64,000 nucleotides of DNA from Ianthella basta (taxonomy: Eukaryota > Porifera > Demospongiae > Verongiida > Ianthellidae): contig OZ025871.1 of the NCBI GenBank assembly GCA_964019415.1, forward strand, positions 3,514,129 through 3,578,128, written 5' to 3'. Below, in pieces: positions 46,980 through 60,045 of the stretch. A program made the translations under genes and the position numbers. Position 1 is the first letter of the stretch, and each line of letters opens with the position of its first letter. Below the pieces are notes generated by a model. The model saw only the letters and a program-made list of their open reading frames with translations. It had not been told where the DNA came from and searched no databases.

Positions 46980-49900
46980 CTGCAAGGAGAAGTACATACA
47001 TACATACATACATACAGTACATACATACGTACGTACAGATAAGTGGTGGTTCAGTAGCCGAAGGGTGAAGACTATAGTAACACTGTTACGTAGGCAGATA
47101 GCCACTATTGTATCATTAGACCGTTCACCTTACTACATGCATTTCAAAGCACTAAACTGAAATGCACTGTATTGCTTAAGGCCCATCCACACATTACTTC
47201 AAATATGATATGGAAGAGTCTACACTGTACATATATATTGCATGACATGCTACGTTGTGCAGCTTGAATGCCTCAACATGTGGTTGCAAATTGTATTTCA
47301 TGCACACACTTACAGTCAGCTGTTTGCACCTGCACTGATGTAGACTCTCCCTCTCCAGCTGCTGTTGTAGCTGCCACTCCCACTATATGCTGAACACGCG
47401 GTTCAAGGTTTGAGATAACCATGATGAGATCGTCTCTCACCTCGGCATACTTTTCACCATCAAAATACACCTTCACAAGGAAAGATAACAAATTATGAAC
47501 GAATCACAGACATGCAAAACCATCCAATAAGTGAAACACCTTTGTATTCAGGACACTTAAACCATTAAAAACTGCCCCAAACTGTCTAGAGTAGATAGGC
47601 AATACTGCATGCTGCTAATAGCAACCCAAAGTTGACAGTCATGTATACAAGACCGTTGCCATGACGCTAACTCACAATATACTCCAACAGTATTCCATTG
47701 TGAACCTCTGGGGGGTCCCATGTCAAGGTGATGTTGGTGTGCTCTACTTCCACTGTCAAATTCTCTACCGGACCAGGCACTGGGTGAAGCAAAAATACAG
47801 CATGACTGCATTCGTAGGCCACTTGGGAATGCTATGACTACAACAATTAGTCTAGCTACTCACTCTTATAGAAATGCATAATGTAATGTTATGAGGGTGC
47901 TGTATATCTACATTGTGTCCACATAAATCTATTGAGTCAAATCCAGAATAATTATGGCCAAATAATCAGTGGGAACTGCCAATTTTGTTGGTAGTGTTAT
48001 GTCTAACATTTGGACACGCAACCTTTGCTAACATGCTTAGCCTTCATTTCACAGCTTTGCTACTCATAGTACCATACTGTATTGAAGCAGTCAATGCCAT
48101 CTACTTTCAGATACGGAACAGGAGGCAATGAAATAAGAAATGAAAAAATAGAGTGAGCAAACACCTTCATCTGAAGAATGTGATGTTCAACACAACAGCA
48201 GAAAATCAAAAGTGGTGGCATAGAATAGGATGCTACACTCACCATCTTGAAGTGTTACTGTTCTCATCTCCTCAGTGTAAGGACCCTCCCCCACATCGTT
48301 AACTAGGACCATCATGAAGTAGTACTCAGTGAAGGGTACCAACTCATCAATTTCTATTGAGCCAATCATATCATCAGGGTCCACCATGTTCTCAATCGGG
48401 ATGACCCTCTCCTGTTCAGTAGAGTTGTCCTCGCCTTCACCATAGATAATGATGATCTCCGTCAGCGGTCCATTCCAGTCTGTTGTGTTTGGTGGAGTCC
48501 AAGACACTTCTATGGAGGTTGAGGTCACAGGCTCAAGTGCCATGGCCATTGCAGCAGTTGGAACTGTAAAAGGGAAAGTGAAGAATGACAACAGCAGTAG
48601 AAGTGATGATAACCAGCATGGTAACCAATGGTAACCAGCATTGCCACAGTGGATGAACAACAGTTACTGTACAGACATGTGGAAAGGACACTGTGACACT
48701 GACATGTGTCTGTGGATGACTTGTGCACATTAGGCTGTTGTCACACTACTATGATAATTGCCAATACTTTAGGGGTGCTATGGCTTTAGTGCACATATAA
48801 TACACCCTGTAGTAACACACACTATCTCACTACTGTACTACATACTTTTACTGATGATTATGATTATGTGTTTAAGCAGCTGTTGCAAATTACCTTCAGA
48901 CTGGGTGTACCCACTGCCTTGCTCCCAATCACTTATGTTGAAATCATTCCTAGCCAAGAGGTAAATGTTGTAGCTGGTGCCAGGATGGAGGTCCACTATC
49001 ACAAGGTAGGTTGCATCTGGACCAGGCAGCTCCTCCCCAGAGCTGTCAATGTCAGGAGGATAGGAGGCCTCATATCGCAGAGTGTAGCCAAGGAGGACAC
49101 CGTTGGGGTTAGCAGGTAGGGTCCATGTCACATTGAGTTGGGTGGACAGCGGGCTGCGCACGTCTACAATGGTGGGCTGCGGCGGTGCTGTAAATGAAAG
49201 TGTACAGAGATAAGTAACTATTGTAGTGAAGAAACACAGAACAGACCAACATCAGACTACTGGAGCCAAGCTCAGAGTGCTAGCTCAGACAGTACAAACA
49301 TTAGCTCTCCATCTACAGAAGGAAGGCTTAGTGTCTCACAAACAAGCTATTTCATGCTGCAATTTGATTAGTGCAACCAGTGAATCTTAAAGATACTCTG
49401 ATACAAAAGCATTGTATGATACCACATCTTTAAACGTGTGGGTAAGGTCTAGCATGCCAGACATTGTACCTCCCAGAAAAACTTCTGAAATGAAGCTGCC
49501 TGTGACTATGAGCACAGCACTAGCGCAAATTGTAGACTTCCTCTCACTGAAGTCCTCAGTTTCATTTGTAGTATACGTACAGTATGTATTGTATCAGTTC
49601 ACCCATGTACATGTCTCCCACATCACACTGACTTGTTTTGGGTGTTTCAATGGTCACTTCAAAACTGCGAGGACCAGTTCCAGCATCATTGAGAGCTGCT
49701 ACCTGAACGTCATAGAGTGTGTAAGGCTCCAGTTTAGAGATCACGGAGGTGAACACTGCTGAGTTTAGAATGGTGACTTGCGCTTCACCCCCAGGATCAG
49801 TAAGGTCAGAATAGTAGATGACGTACCCTGTGAGGGGGCTGTTGTGGTGAATGATGGGTGGGATCTCCCAGGACACACGGATTGCTGTAGCATTTATATC

Positions 49901-52900
49901 CTCAAGAGTAACATTCAGTGGTGGACTGCTGGGAACTATGACAAGGAAAATGAAATGGACATGGTGAAGTGTGAGATACTGTTGTAAAATTAGACATACA
50001 GTATGCACACAAGTACTTCCATAGAGTCATGGGTCAGCTGTAATACCAAATACAGTGGTGCAGCACTGCAAAGTCCACAGTGATGTCCCTGCACATGCAG
50101 GTCACTACATACTGCACTGCATGCTAGTGAACTTACCTGCTTCCAGTGTTGTCTCACTAACTACAGCATGTTCGCCAATCCCAGCAGAGGTCTTGGCCTG
50201 CAAGAAGAACTCATACTCCACATGTTCCTCCAAATCTTCTACCAAATACTCAGTCAGGGAGCTCGACAGCTGTATTTCATCGGTATCAGGGATTTGCTCA
50301 TGCAAAGATGTAAAGTTCAAAAGGTACATATAAGCACCATTGGATGGGTCAGGCGGCACCCAGGTGAGGTGAACTGAAGTTGGGGATGTCGCATTAGCCC
50401 TGAGCTGCCTAGGAATAGATGGGACTGACAAAGGGAAAGGCAAAACGAAAGCTCATGTATGACATTGTGCATACCTAAACCAAAGCCTCAACAAATTGTA
50501 TATCCCAACTTACGGTCATCTTTAGTGGTGACATATGCAAAGTCGCTGTATGGTCCTGAGCCGTTGACATTGTGGACTGAGACAGCAAACTGGTAGTTAC
50601 TAGCAGGAGTCAATCCAGGGAATTCGTGTGACTCCACATGACCAGCAACGGAGATTGTCTGCAGATCACCATTTTGCAGTCCATACCGGAAATTGTAGCC
50701 AATGACTACACCTCTTGCATCATCATCACTAATCTGGTTCCACACGAGTCTGACACTTGTGGATGTTATAAAAATCGAGGATGCAATTATAGTTGGTGCA
50801 ACAGGTGAGGCTGAAGGAGACAGAAAGAGTAAGAGACAGTCACAATGTACAGACAGAAAATACTCACTCAAGATATTCATGAGCCACTACCTACACATAA
50901 TCTATGTTCCCCACTGTGTATAAGGTTATTACAAAATCATTTCCTTGAAGTTCACTTAACAAAGCTTGTTTAAACTTTCATATTAGAAAGCCTGCTGACA
51001 TTACTATAGGCTAGTGATGAATGCAGCAAGGACCACTCAGACTCGCATACACTCACCAGCAGAAGCAGTCCTTGTTGTGTAAGGGGTACTGCCTGGACTG
51101 CGGTCAACCTCATTGACAGAGTACACAGTCATAATGTACTCTCTGTAAGGCTGCAGGTTTGTGATGTCATACTCATAGTTCTGGTCAGTGCTTGTACTTG
51201 CATCAATTTGAACCTCGGTGCGATTGGATGAGCCTGCTTGCTCATAGGCCACAATGTAATGCAGGATGTCCAGGTTTCCTGCAGGGCTGCGAGGTGCTGT
51301 CCACTCCAAGTGAATTGAATAGGCATCCAGGAGCCAGGCTCTCAAGTCAAAAGGTGCACTGTCCGGAGCTGAATAAAGAGTAACGTTGCAGATATGTGTA
51401 CCCCAGTCCTCTCTCTGGCACAGTGAATATGCGCATGTATACACTAACCTTGCCCACTGGTGATAGCTGTCTGCTCCAAGCTTCTAGGTCCAGGTCCATG
51501 TGCATTTTCAGCAGCAATTTCAATAGTGTATGCGACTCTCTGGTGCAACCCAGTAAGAGTGTAACGAGTCACAGTAGGTCCCACTACCACATTACCGGGA
51601 GGAGCCTCAGGGTCACTGGCAACATAGTAGATGACATACCCCGTCAGCTCAGCATGGTTGTAGAACTCGGTGGGCAGCGGAGTCCAGGTGATCTCAATGT
51701 TAGGTGCACTTGGATCTGGTGTAAGACTAACTCCAGTCACACGGGCTCCAGGAACTGCAAAGGAAAATGGACTGGTGTGCAATCAATGCTGAACATAGAA
51801 TGGCATGGTCATCATGCCTAGACCTGTTTGTTAGTGATGAGTCTTCAGCGTAAAGAAGGGTGAATGAGTAAACAGACACCAAATGCCAAACTAACATACA
51901 CACACTAACCATCAGAGAGGGTCTTCACATGTTGCTGTTGACTGAAGGGGCCTTCTCCAGCAGAGGTCTTTGCTGCCACGCTCACGTAGAAGTCAGTGAA
52001 GGGCCTGAGACTGGTCACTGTGTACTCCTGCCCAGTCACTTCTGCAGTCCCTATTGGAAGCCCATTGGACATCAGGCCATGCACCACAGTGTAAGCAATA
52101 ATGACACCATTTGCACCAGTCTCTGGGGGAGACCAGGTCACTTGGAAACTGGTGGATGTGATGTTGCCTACTGGGACCAATACATCCCGAGGTGGTGACG
52201 TAGGAGCTGCAGTTAAAGACGAAATAATATTATTAGCAATCAGTGCTCACTGTAGTCAATTCACTACTTACTCCTGCACACCACAGGATGTACATTACTG
52301 TAATACTGTAAGCAAGACTGAAGCCATGCCGCAGGCATCACAGCACAATTACTGATATGGAGTCTACATCAGCTCAGTATGCATACATAAATGAACCATA
52401 CGGTGCTATGGCAATGGCTGTAGCATGCTGTAAATCATCCATTAAATGAACATAATTACGACAAAATACTTTGGAAATTGACATATATATACACACAGTA
52501 CAGTGTTCTGCCCAGAAAATTAGTAAGACATAGGGGCAGGGTGTAAGGCTTAGGGTGAGGGTGTGGTCTTGAGGTGATATCAAAGGATTTAGCCACACCC
52601 ACCACCACATCAAAGAGATTTGCATAGAGAAGTCATAGGAGGGTCATTCTGAAAGGCCCTGGGGAGAACACTGCAGTAGGTGTTATACACATTCACTGCA
52701 CGTAGCTACCTGTTGCCACTATGTACATGCTCACTGCAAAGGAGGAGTGTGGCTGCTGACCATGTGTTTGATACACACAATCCAGGACTGCAGCAGAAAC
52801 TCTAATGTGCTGCATTAGCCACAACAATAGCCACTGACACGGAAAGTGTAACTGAACATGCAACAGCCCCAAACAAGGATGCTTTGAAACAAACCAACAA

Positions 52901-55900
52901 AGTGTACAGTATGACTTGTTTACAACAACAATCATGTCTCCATTAGTGAAAGGAATTTGGATCCACTCTGTAATGACGGCCCGAAAGAAAGGACACAAAT
53001 GTGTCCCCATTGAGGGCTCACCTGCCTCCAATGTCCTAGCAGACCCCCAATCGCTGAACGGGCCCCGCCCAATGGAGGTTGAGGCTGCGACACGAGCATA
53101 GTAGACAGTGTACGGTGTAGCCCCAGTGACACGATGAAACAGTCCAGAACCCGTGGGCACATCTACATCAGATGTCACCTGCGTGCTCTCTCCCCACTCC
53201 ACCGTGTATGTCAAGATGATACCATTCTGCTGACTGGTTGGTGGGGCACTGTATGAGACAATCAGGTGCTCAGATGTCAGTGCAGTGATTCGAACATTCT
53301 GTGGTGGACCAGTTGGCACTGCAGTAGGAAATTAGTGGATGCCAGTCAATCTCTGAAACATACTTATTGAATACACCAAAACAGCAATTGTTATGCAACT
53401 ACACAATGAGGGCTGTTCCATGAAAATCATGGATAGCTATTGTACACAAATATGACATTAGCTGAATGCATACTTATGTATTCACCCAAACTCTGTATAG
53501 TTTTACACATTTTAGCTCTGTAAGTACCGTATGCGCTTTAATTTTCGCGGTGTTTAATGTTTGCGGTTTTCGCGGATCAGCAGCCATCTGCGAATATTTC
53601 GTCCGCGAATATTTGGACATCACACTAAATGGACGTACACAGCTCGAGCCAATCAATGACGTCATGCGTAACAAATATGGCGATAATTGGCTAAGGGGAA
53701 ACTCGCTTCGCTAGTTCCTTTGTTCCCGACCCGTTGTTCTTGCTGCCGACAAACATGTCTATTCGTCCTTACTTGGTACCCAAGTGCGACATCATTCCAG
53801 AGTTGGAGAAGATTGTTCCTCTCTCAGTGGCGAAGGTTGTACAGAAAGAAGTCGAGATCACTATGCTCGTGCTGCTGTTGCAAAGCGGATCGGTGGCCAT
53901 GGGGTCGATGAAAAGGGTCCAATATGACAAGACCATCACAGAGACCCAGGCCAAGATCGCCAGGTATGCCGCTGAAAATGGCATTGCAGCAGCCTTGCGT
54001 CATTTAAAGACAGAGCAAGGCTTAGAGTTGAAGGAGAGCACAGTGAGAGGGTGGAAGAAGACATATTGCGCTGACCTGGCCAGCCGAAAAAGAAAAGGGG
54101 ATGATAAACCCGTGGAAAAACTGCCTGTGCAAGCATTGGGACACCCACTGGCACTAGGACAACATGTCGAAAGACATCCACGAATATTTCACCTGCGAAT
54201 ATTTCAACACCACTGTACCCAGCACCCGCAAATTTAAAAACGCGAAAACCACAAAAATTGCAAATCCGTGAAATATAAACCCCGCAAAAATTAAAACGCA
54301 TACGTACAGTACTACTCACACACACCACCTTCTGTAAATCCCAAGATGCTATGTGTAACCCCTTACCATTTTCAGCTGTCCTCTGTCTGATCTCAGTGCT
54401 GTACACTCCAGTACCAGCAGATGTCCTAGCAGCAACACTAATGTAGTAAGTAGTGTATGGGGTAAGGCCCTCCATGTGGTAGGTCGTCTCAGCCACATCT
54501 GCATGCATGTAGCTGCCTCCAAACACTCGATAGCGCGGTGTGTAGCCTGTGATCTCTCCATTCTGTTGGATCAATTGCGGTGGCTCCCAGAACACAGACA
54601 TTGTGTCTGAACTAGTGGTTCTGGCCTGGACTCCAGTTGGTGGACCACTTGGAGCTGCATGCAAAATGTTTATATTGGTATATACATAGAACAAACCAGT
54701 AGAAAAGCAGTTCACATAACATATTACATATGTACATAAGTACTTACAGCGTTACAGTACAATAGAAATGTTACAAAAATCAAGTATTCTAGAGGCACTT
54801 ACCGGCTTCCTGTGTTTTAGCTGTTTCCCTTGCATTTTCACTCTCTCCTGCTCCGTTCCTAACCCTCACAGCCACTGAGTATGTGGTGTGCTCCTGCAAT
54901 CCTGTTAGGGTTATGTAGCGCCTGCTGGATGGCACGGTAGTTGTAACATGGTGTTCAATTCCTGGAGTGATGCTCTCATATTCAACAATGTATGCTGAGA
55001 GGCGACCATTTATCTGTTCAGGAGTGTTCCAAGACACATAAATGGAGGTGGCTGAACGAACGTCAAGCATCAAACTCCGTACAGGCTGAGAAACTGTTAG
55101 TGGGATGTACAGGAAAGTGAAAAGAAGAAGATACAGAATACAAGTCTTGAAGATGCAAATACAGAACTACACAGAACAGATGTGAACCTGTCTTCTACCA
55201 CAGATACCAGAAGTGTAGCCATGTACAATGTTGAACAGTCTTGAGCACAGGCTACATCATAGTGTACTTTCAGTGATGCTATCAATGACTCACTTGCTTC
55301 AGCAGTTGTCACATACCGCGTGGTACTCCATGCGTCAGACGAAATGCCACTGATGACAACAGTTGCTTGTACATAGTATCTTGTGTATGGGTCAAGATTG
55401 CTGTAGGTACGGGTATAGGTGTGGGCGGATGTGGAGTAGGTATTAGTCACCCACGACGAGCCTGATCTCAAATAGCGAATCTTATAACCAGTAATTCTTG
55501 CAGAATAACGAAGCGCTTCAATCATTTCAATTGCTACACTGATGGAGGAGGACGAACTTGCTGTGAGAGTAACATCTGGGGTAGGCACTGTAATGGGAAA
55601 CAAAGACAGAGACCATGCAAGTAGTATTGGCTACAGTACTGTGTGCAATGGATGGGATGGTCATAAAAGACCACAAAGCTACTTACAGTATGATACGTAG
55701 GCAAAACAAATTACTGCAGTGTCCAGGTGGCTAGGCCATAATGTATAGCTCAAGATCACATTCATTTGAATGAGTTCACATGCACACACATGCACTGAAT
55801 GGATGATGATGTGAGGCTGAGTGCTACCAGAAAGGGACCCCAAAATGGAAGGTAGTTTTGTGTGACCAAATAGGAAACAAAAGATGAAACAGAAACTGCA

Positions 55901-58340
55901 CAGCAAAGAAACCAGCTAATAAAAGAACACAATACAACCCTCCTGCCCATATGCACATCGAGATTTTTAACTGATGCAAGTCATTGTAATCTGTTAACAG
56001 TTGTGGAGTGCAACAATTAAAAGAAACAATAAACTCGTGAAACCTCTTTCTTGAACCAGTAATGCCTACACACTTACTGTTGCACCTGACGCCTACATCC
56101 TCATAGCCATAGCACGATGGAGACCAGCCACCATTTCTACAGTGGTGTAGGAACAGTTCAGTTCCATCACACGCCAGCCTCCACAGCCAGTACGACCGGG
56201 AGTAGCTCCATCCAAATTGTCTCTGAGTTGCATAGTTATTGGCATCTGAATAATACGTGACCAAAGATCCAAAGCCCAGCTGGCGGCATATAACACGGGC
56301 ATCATTAGAGGTGAAGCCGTCATCACAGATTCTCCGCAGAGAGCTAGAGCGCCAGTAAAAGGCTCTGCCTTGCAGTGCATTGGAGCCACTTTGAAGCTGA
56401 ACCCTCACCTTGTCTGTAAAGAAGAACAGAAAGTGTAACTGCATCACCCACAAATACAGATAGGCAGGGGATAACTTCTACTTGACAGAGTTAAAGCGAG
56501 GACACCTGTTTAACACACAAAGTGCTACTGTCCCAGCTACACAGGGTGCTAAAGCTTTATCAGAGTCAAGGAGTACTGTACTCAAATAAAAAACAGGATT
56601 AAGCTACCCTGTTTGAAGGAGAATCAAAGGGAATTGGGTGCATGGCAGATTCTACATAGGCAAAGTACGTAACTATCCATGGAGTAACATTAGCTACATG
56701 CATATAAGTACAAAGATATCTCTTTGACTGAACTGCTAGAGAAGCTTTTGCAGCAGTTGAAGGGCATTAGTTCACCCATAATTGGCACTCTCACAAAAGA
56801 CGCCTACTTGTACAATAACATGTACTGTACGTAGCTACGTATGTGACCCCTAGGTCTAGCACCAATCTGTATCACTCAAACTCTGGTACAATACGCCTTG
56901 CTTGCAGTGCAACTTATTGGCTGCAGAGAGACCCAATTTATGGAAATGACACAATCACACACTGAAGGGCAGTATACTTGATGCAGCACATGCTCTAGAA
57001 AGGTTACTTGGTCTTACTTTCACAGTAGACTCCAACATCCTGGCTGTGACCGCATGTAGAGCCCCAGCTACTGAAACACTGAGTGATCCATTCATAGCTG
57101 CTTGAGCAGTACAGGTACTGAGCATGAACCGAACCAGTGCCCCCTGATATACTGTAGATGAGGCCCCTATAGTCCCTGCCAGCATAGCCCATTTGCTGGC
57201 AGACCACAGTGCCATCACTGCTGCTCCATCCACGGTTGCAAATGGTGCCCCAACTGCCAGAGTACCATATTTCTACTCGACCACGGACGTATCCACTGGA
57301 TGATATGAACTTGCTCCCCAGACGTAGAGCACCATCGGGCAAGGTAGCTGTGAGAGTACAAGGAGCACCAAGGGAGATATGTGAATTCACCTTATCATGC
57401 TCTATTATTGGGCCAAGCAGTATGTGGTTGATGAGAGCATGAAGTACAAGTTCACCCCATCTTCAACATCCTTTATTAGCAGATAACAAAACCAATAATA
57501 AGAGTACACACAGATCATGTGACATGCGCACTGTTCTGATACATGTATGCATTAGTACTATGTCCTTAGTCACTAGCTACATTAAGTCAATATTGATTCA
57601 TCTTCAACGTTTCAACTCACTTGGTGTCTTCTGGTACCTGCAGTAATACTCAGAGACCCGCCTTGAGTACCTTGTCCCCCAGCTGTTGAAGGTAAGAAGC
57701 ACATTGAAGGGTGAAGAGTAGGTACAGCAGTTCATACAGCACAGCTGTGAAACACTTATTTATCCAAGCAAGCACTCACGTTCCATAGCGATACCAGTAG
57801 TAGGTATAACTCCGATAGGTCCTCTGGCAGCTGCGTAGTAAACACACAGAAGCAAAATCAGACAGTAATTTGTCCTTGTCCAATAGCTACCCAATCTGTA
57901 GTTAGTAATCAAATACACTGTGCTCAGTAGACAATAACTAGTGTACAGAAGTAATTTGTGTGGCCAGTCCCTTCCTGGGTTCCACTATTGCACAATGCTC
58001 CATGCAGGTTGCATAACAGTGGAAGTAGAGGATGGAGGCTGGCAATATGAAAGTAGCCACAGACAGGCTCTCAGGTGTCTCCAGTCCTCCATATAGATGT
58101 AGAGTAGCTTCTAATTAGACCTTTGATACTTACTGGAAATAACTTAGACAAAACTTGTACAATTGCACTGTACATCACATTTCTTCATATGTACTACAAT
58201 CTACAACTCCCACGTACATATGTGTGTCTGTTGCAACACTTCTGTATGTGACACACTCACTTCTCCTGTGCCTGTATCACTGTAGCAAGGACTGCCAAGG
58301 TCAGCACTGCTCCAGTGAGAATCAGCCGAATGGACACCAT
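46245..58340 (-). CDS. Gene D: SRCR2-FN3x13 single-pass receptor
   Basis: Exons in transcript order: 58340-58261, 57830-57780, 57682-57621, 57347-57018, 56413-56078, 55587-55294, 55093-54803, 54654-54367, 53318-53022, 52206-51910, 51754-51449, 51368-51057, 50810-50514, 50424-50137, 49935-49633, 49187-48894, 48563-48243, 47779-47676, 47470-47314, 46979-46850, 46596-46245. Total 5190 nt, 1729 residues plus TAA, all phases matching. Residues 1-26 are the signal peptide and 27-64 a small Cys module. SRCR domains are at 65-174 and 175-286. Thirteen FN3 domains span 287-1569. The membrane segment is about 1585-1610, with a 117-residue acidic tail. No catalytic domain. Likely an adhesion or recognition receptor. 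Gene E is the upstream tandem paralogue and gene C converges from the left. Confidence 0.9.
53525..54306 (+). mobile_element. TA-flanked DNA transposon fragment carrying an HTH-like ORF
   Basis: The ends match as inverted repeats: TACCGTATGCGCTTTAATTT on the left, and TACGTATGCGTTTTAATTTT read from the right end. Further inward, TTCGCGG/TTTGCGG and GCGAATATTTC occur on both sides. It sits in a gene D intron on the opposite strand. It encodes one open frame (53755-54237) but no full transposase, so it is a shortened or non-autonomous copy. A relative is at 20618. Confidence 0.75.
53755..54237 (+). CDS. Transposon ORF with helix-turn-helix-like segment
   Basis: 160 codons from an ATG at 53755. 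The middle reads KRVQYDKTITETQAKIARYA, then AALRHL, STVRGWKKTY and a basic SRKRKG. This pattern (charged start, Ala-rich helix, STVRxWKKxY) is like the DNA-binding N-terminus of pogo/Tigger-type or related transposases. The last 40 codons run into the terminal repeat and are probably not native. No DDE catalytic part is present. Family assignment is tentative. Confidence 0.5.
   Translation: MSIRPYLVPKCDIIPELEKIVPLSVAKVVQKEVEITMLVLLLQSGSVAMGSMKRVQYDKTITETQAKIARYAAENGIAAALRHLKTEQGLELKESTVRGWKKTYCADLASRKRKGDDKPVEKLPVQALGHPLALGQHVERHPRIFHLRIFQHHCTQHPQI
56078..58340 (-). other. Gene D N-terminal part: signal peptide, Cys module, two SRCR domains
   Basis: Exon 58340-58261 encodes a signal peptide (LILTGAVLTLAVLATVIQA). 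Two small exons (51 and 62 nt) encode CQRTYRSYTYYWYRYG then RRVSEYYCRYQK, a Tyr/Arg-rich module with two cysteines that I do not recognise. SRCR 1 (57347-57018) and SRCR 2 (56413-56078) both keep six group-A cysteines (GTICNR, VVCQQMG, YLYCSS, TQCFS, STCGH, VYCE; and RRICDD, VICRQLG, LACDG, HHCRN, PSCYG, VRCN). Confidence 0.85.
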
Positions 58341-58499
58341 GACTGCTGCACTGCATGTGTGGATATTGCCAGAGTGGCACATACAGTACATAGTAATCAC
58401 AGACATGGAATATAAATGAGCAGAAACTGCATAAAACCTTAACACAACACACATGTACAGACCGGAGAAGCTTGTCCGGCTAGCTAGGTTGCATTACTG

Positions 58500-58646
58500 G
58501 TAGTTCTCCTGGAAGTCACAAGCCAAAGACTTGATTTCTTTACCAAACGTTTTGGCATATGATTGCAGCCAACCACCACGCACTCTGTAAGCCATTACCT
58601 CTGAGAAGGCTGCAGTGCTTTGGCTAGTGACTTCCAAGAGAACTAC
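58500..58646. repeat. Foldback element upstream of gene D
   Basis: GTAGTTCTCCTGGAAGTCAC at the left and the complement of GTGACTTCCAAGAGAACTAC at the right form inverted ends with CAAGCCAAAG / TAGCCAAAG continuing inward. The interior has AAACGTTTTGGCA, like the other palindromes. Confidence 0.7.
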
Positions 58647-59844
58647 ACACTTATGCACACATCCATTAGGCACTAGCTACATGCCAGAGTAACCTACATA
58701 TCATGAGAAGGTCATGAACATGATGTTCCTCTCCACTGCAATCCTACATAGTATATAACTGCCTAGCACCCACTCACACTTTGCAATATCAGTCAATGAA
58801 TACCCTTACCAAGGTATGATCAACTAATGGACTGTAGCCCCACCCAGGTGGCTGCACTGATGCAGCACCTAATAGCTATGAATACTGTTTTTCTCAAATG
58901 CCAAGGGGTCATGAATACCCTTAGTATACCAACTTTGGCATCCCCCACGAGTGAATGAATTTCATTATCAAACTGTACTTTGATGTTTGCCTTAAAACCA
59001 CAAAATCTCACATGAGAAAGCCCATAATTCAAAGAAGTTGGTTAAATATAAGTGCACTCACACTTCTTAGACAAAAAATCAAACCAAGCATTCACATTTT
59101 AAGAACACCCACTGTAAGTTGCAAGGTGAGCATTGTCAGCAGTTGTTTGCATAACTTAACTTGACTATGAATATCTTTTTTGACCACCCGCATAATATTA
59201 TATATCAGCATTTCAGTGACATGTGTACAAACATTGCATGCACACTAAAAGACCATGCAAACATGTTGCCTCTATGTGCTTTGGTTCCTCTTGTTTTCAA
59301 GATTAGATACGTATACAACACTTGCTCTAGGCACAGAAGACGAACTATGAATCAGCTGACCACAAACCAGGTACGTACAGTCATGGACACTTAAGACAAA
59401 GTGCAGAAAGTGATCTTTCTTCAAGGACTTGGTGGCAATGGGTACATGACCTAATCACCTTGTCTTGAAGTGACATTCGAAGCAAGTCATGGAGTTACCC
59501 GTTAGGGATGACAACGTGGTGACTGGAGAGTACTAGCTTGTGCAGCGGCTAAGCGGTTCTGTTGAAGTTTTAGCCTAGAACTTACAAGGCCTGCAACAAG
59601 TTATAGCCAGTACAACTCCATCAGAAGGCAAAGACGAGGCGACAGACGTAGTATCATAAGTACACACACGACACGTGGCGACCACCGTTCCGCGTGTCCT
59701 AGCTAGCTAAACCAGAAGCATGCTCTAACCACGTAATCGCAGGTGGCTTCAGAACCTTTCGGCCTGCTGCCCGATAAGTAAACTCGGGCAAGAGCAGAGT
59801 AAGGATATGCACACACTATATAATTATACTAGTGCTGCGCTTAC

Positions 59845-59935
59845 CGAGCTGTTCCGACAACTCGTAGTTGTGCACGGACGATCGAACAGCAACACTGAGC
59901 TCGGTACGTGTCGTTCTGCGGCCCCACCCAGCTAC
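59845..59935 (-). promoter_or_regulatory. Candidate untranslated first exon and promoter of gene D
   Basis: A CpG-rich island covers about 59490-59940. On the minus strand it contains ACAGCTCG followed by a GTAAGC donor at 59844. An acceptor (CACATGCAG) lies at 58351, ten bases before the gene D ATG. This fits a noncoding first exon spliced over 1.5 kb. The transcription start is not defined. Confidence 0.35.
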
Positions 59936-60045
59936 GTACGTCATATGACTCATCTATGCATCATAACCATTATGTCATTGCTACGTAAAATACAGCAGTA
60001 CACTGTTATACAAGCACTGTGCACTACAGTCCCTTGGGACAATCT

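Larger units (their letters stand above)
47314..55587 (-). other. Gene D FN3 array (thirteen domains)
   Basis: Twelve FN3 domains each occupy a single phase 1-1 exon of 288-321 nt; the thirteenth is split in phase 0 between 47779-47676 and 47470-47314. Each shows the FN3 marks: Pro-rich start, a single Trp in strand B (VSWEIP, VTWSPP, VFWEPP and similar), a Tyr in strand C, LxPxTxY and NxxGxGPxS. The seventh to ninth are the most diverged. The intron 53319-54366 holds a DNA element. Confidence 0.85.
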
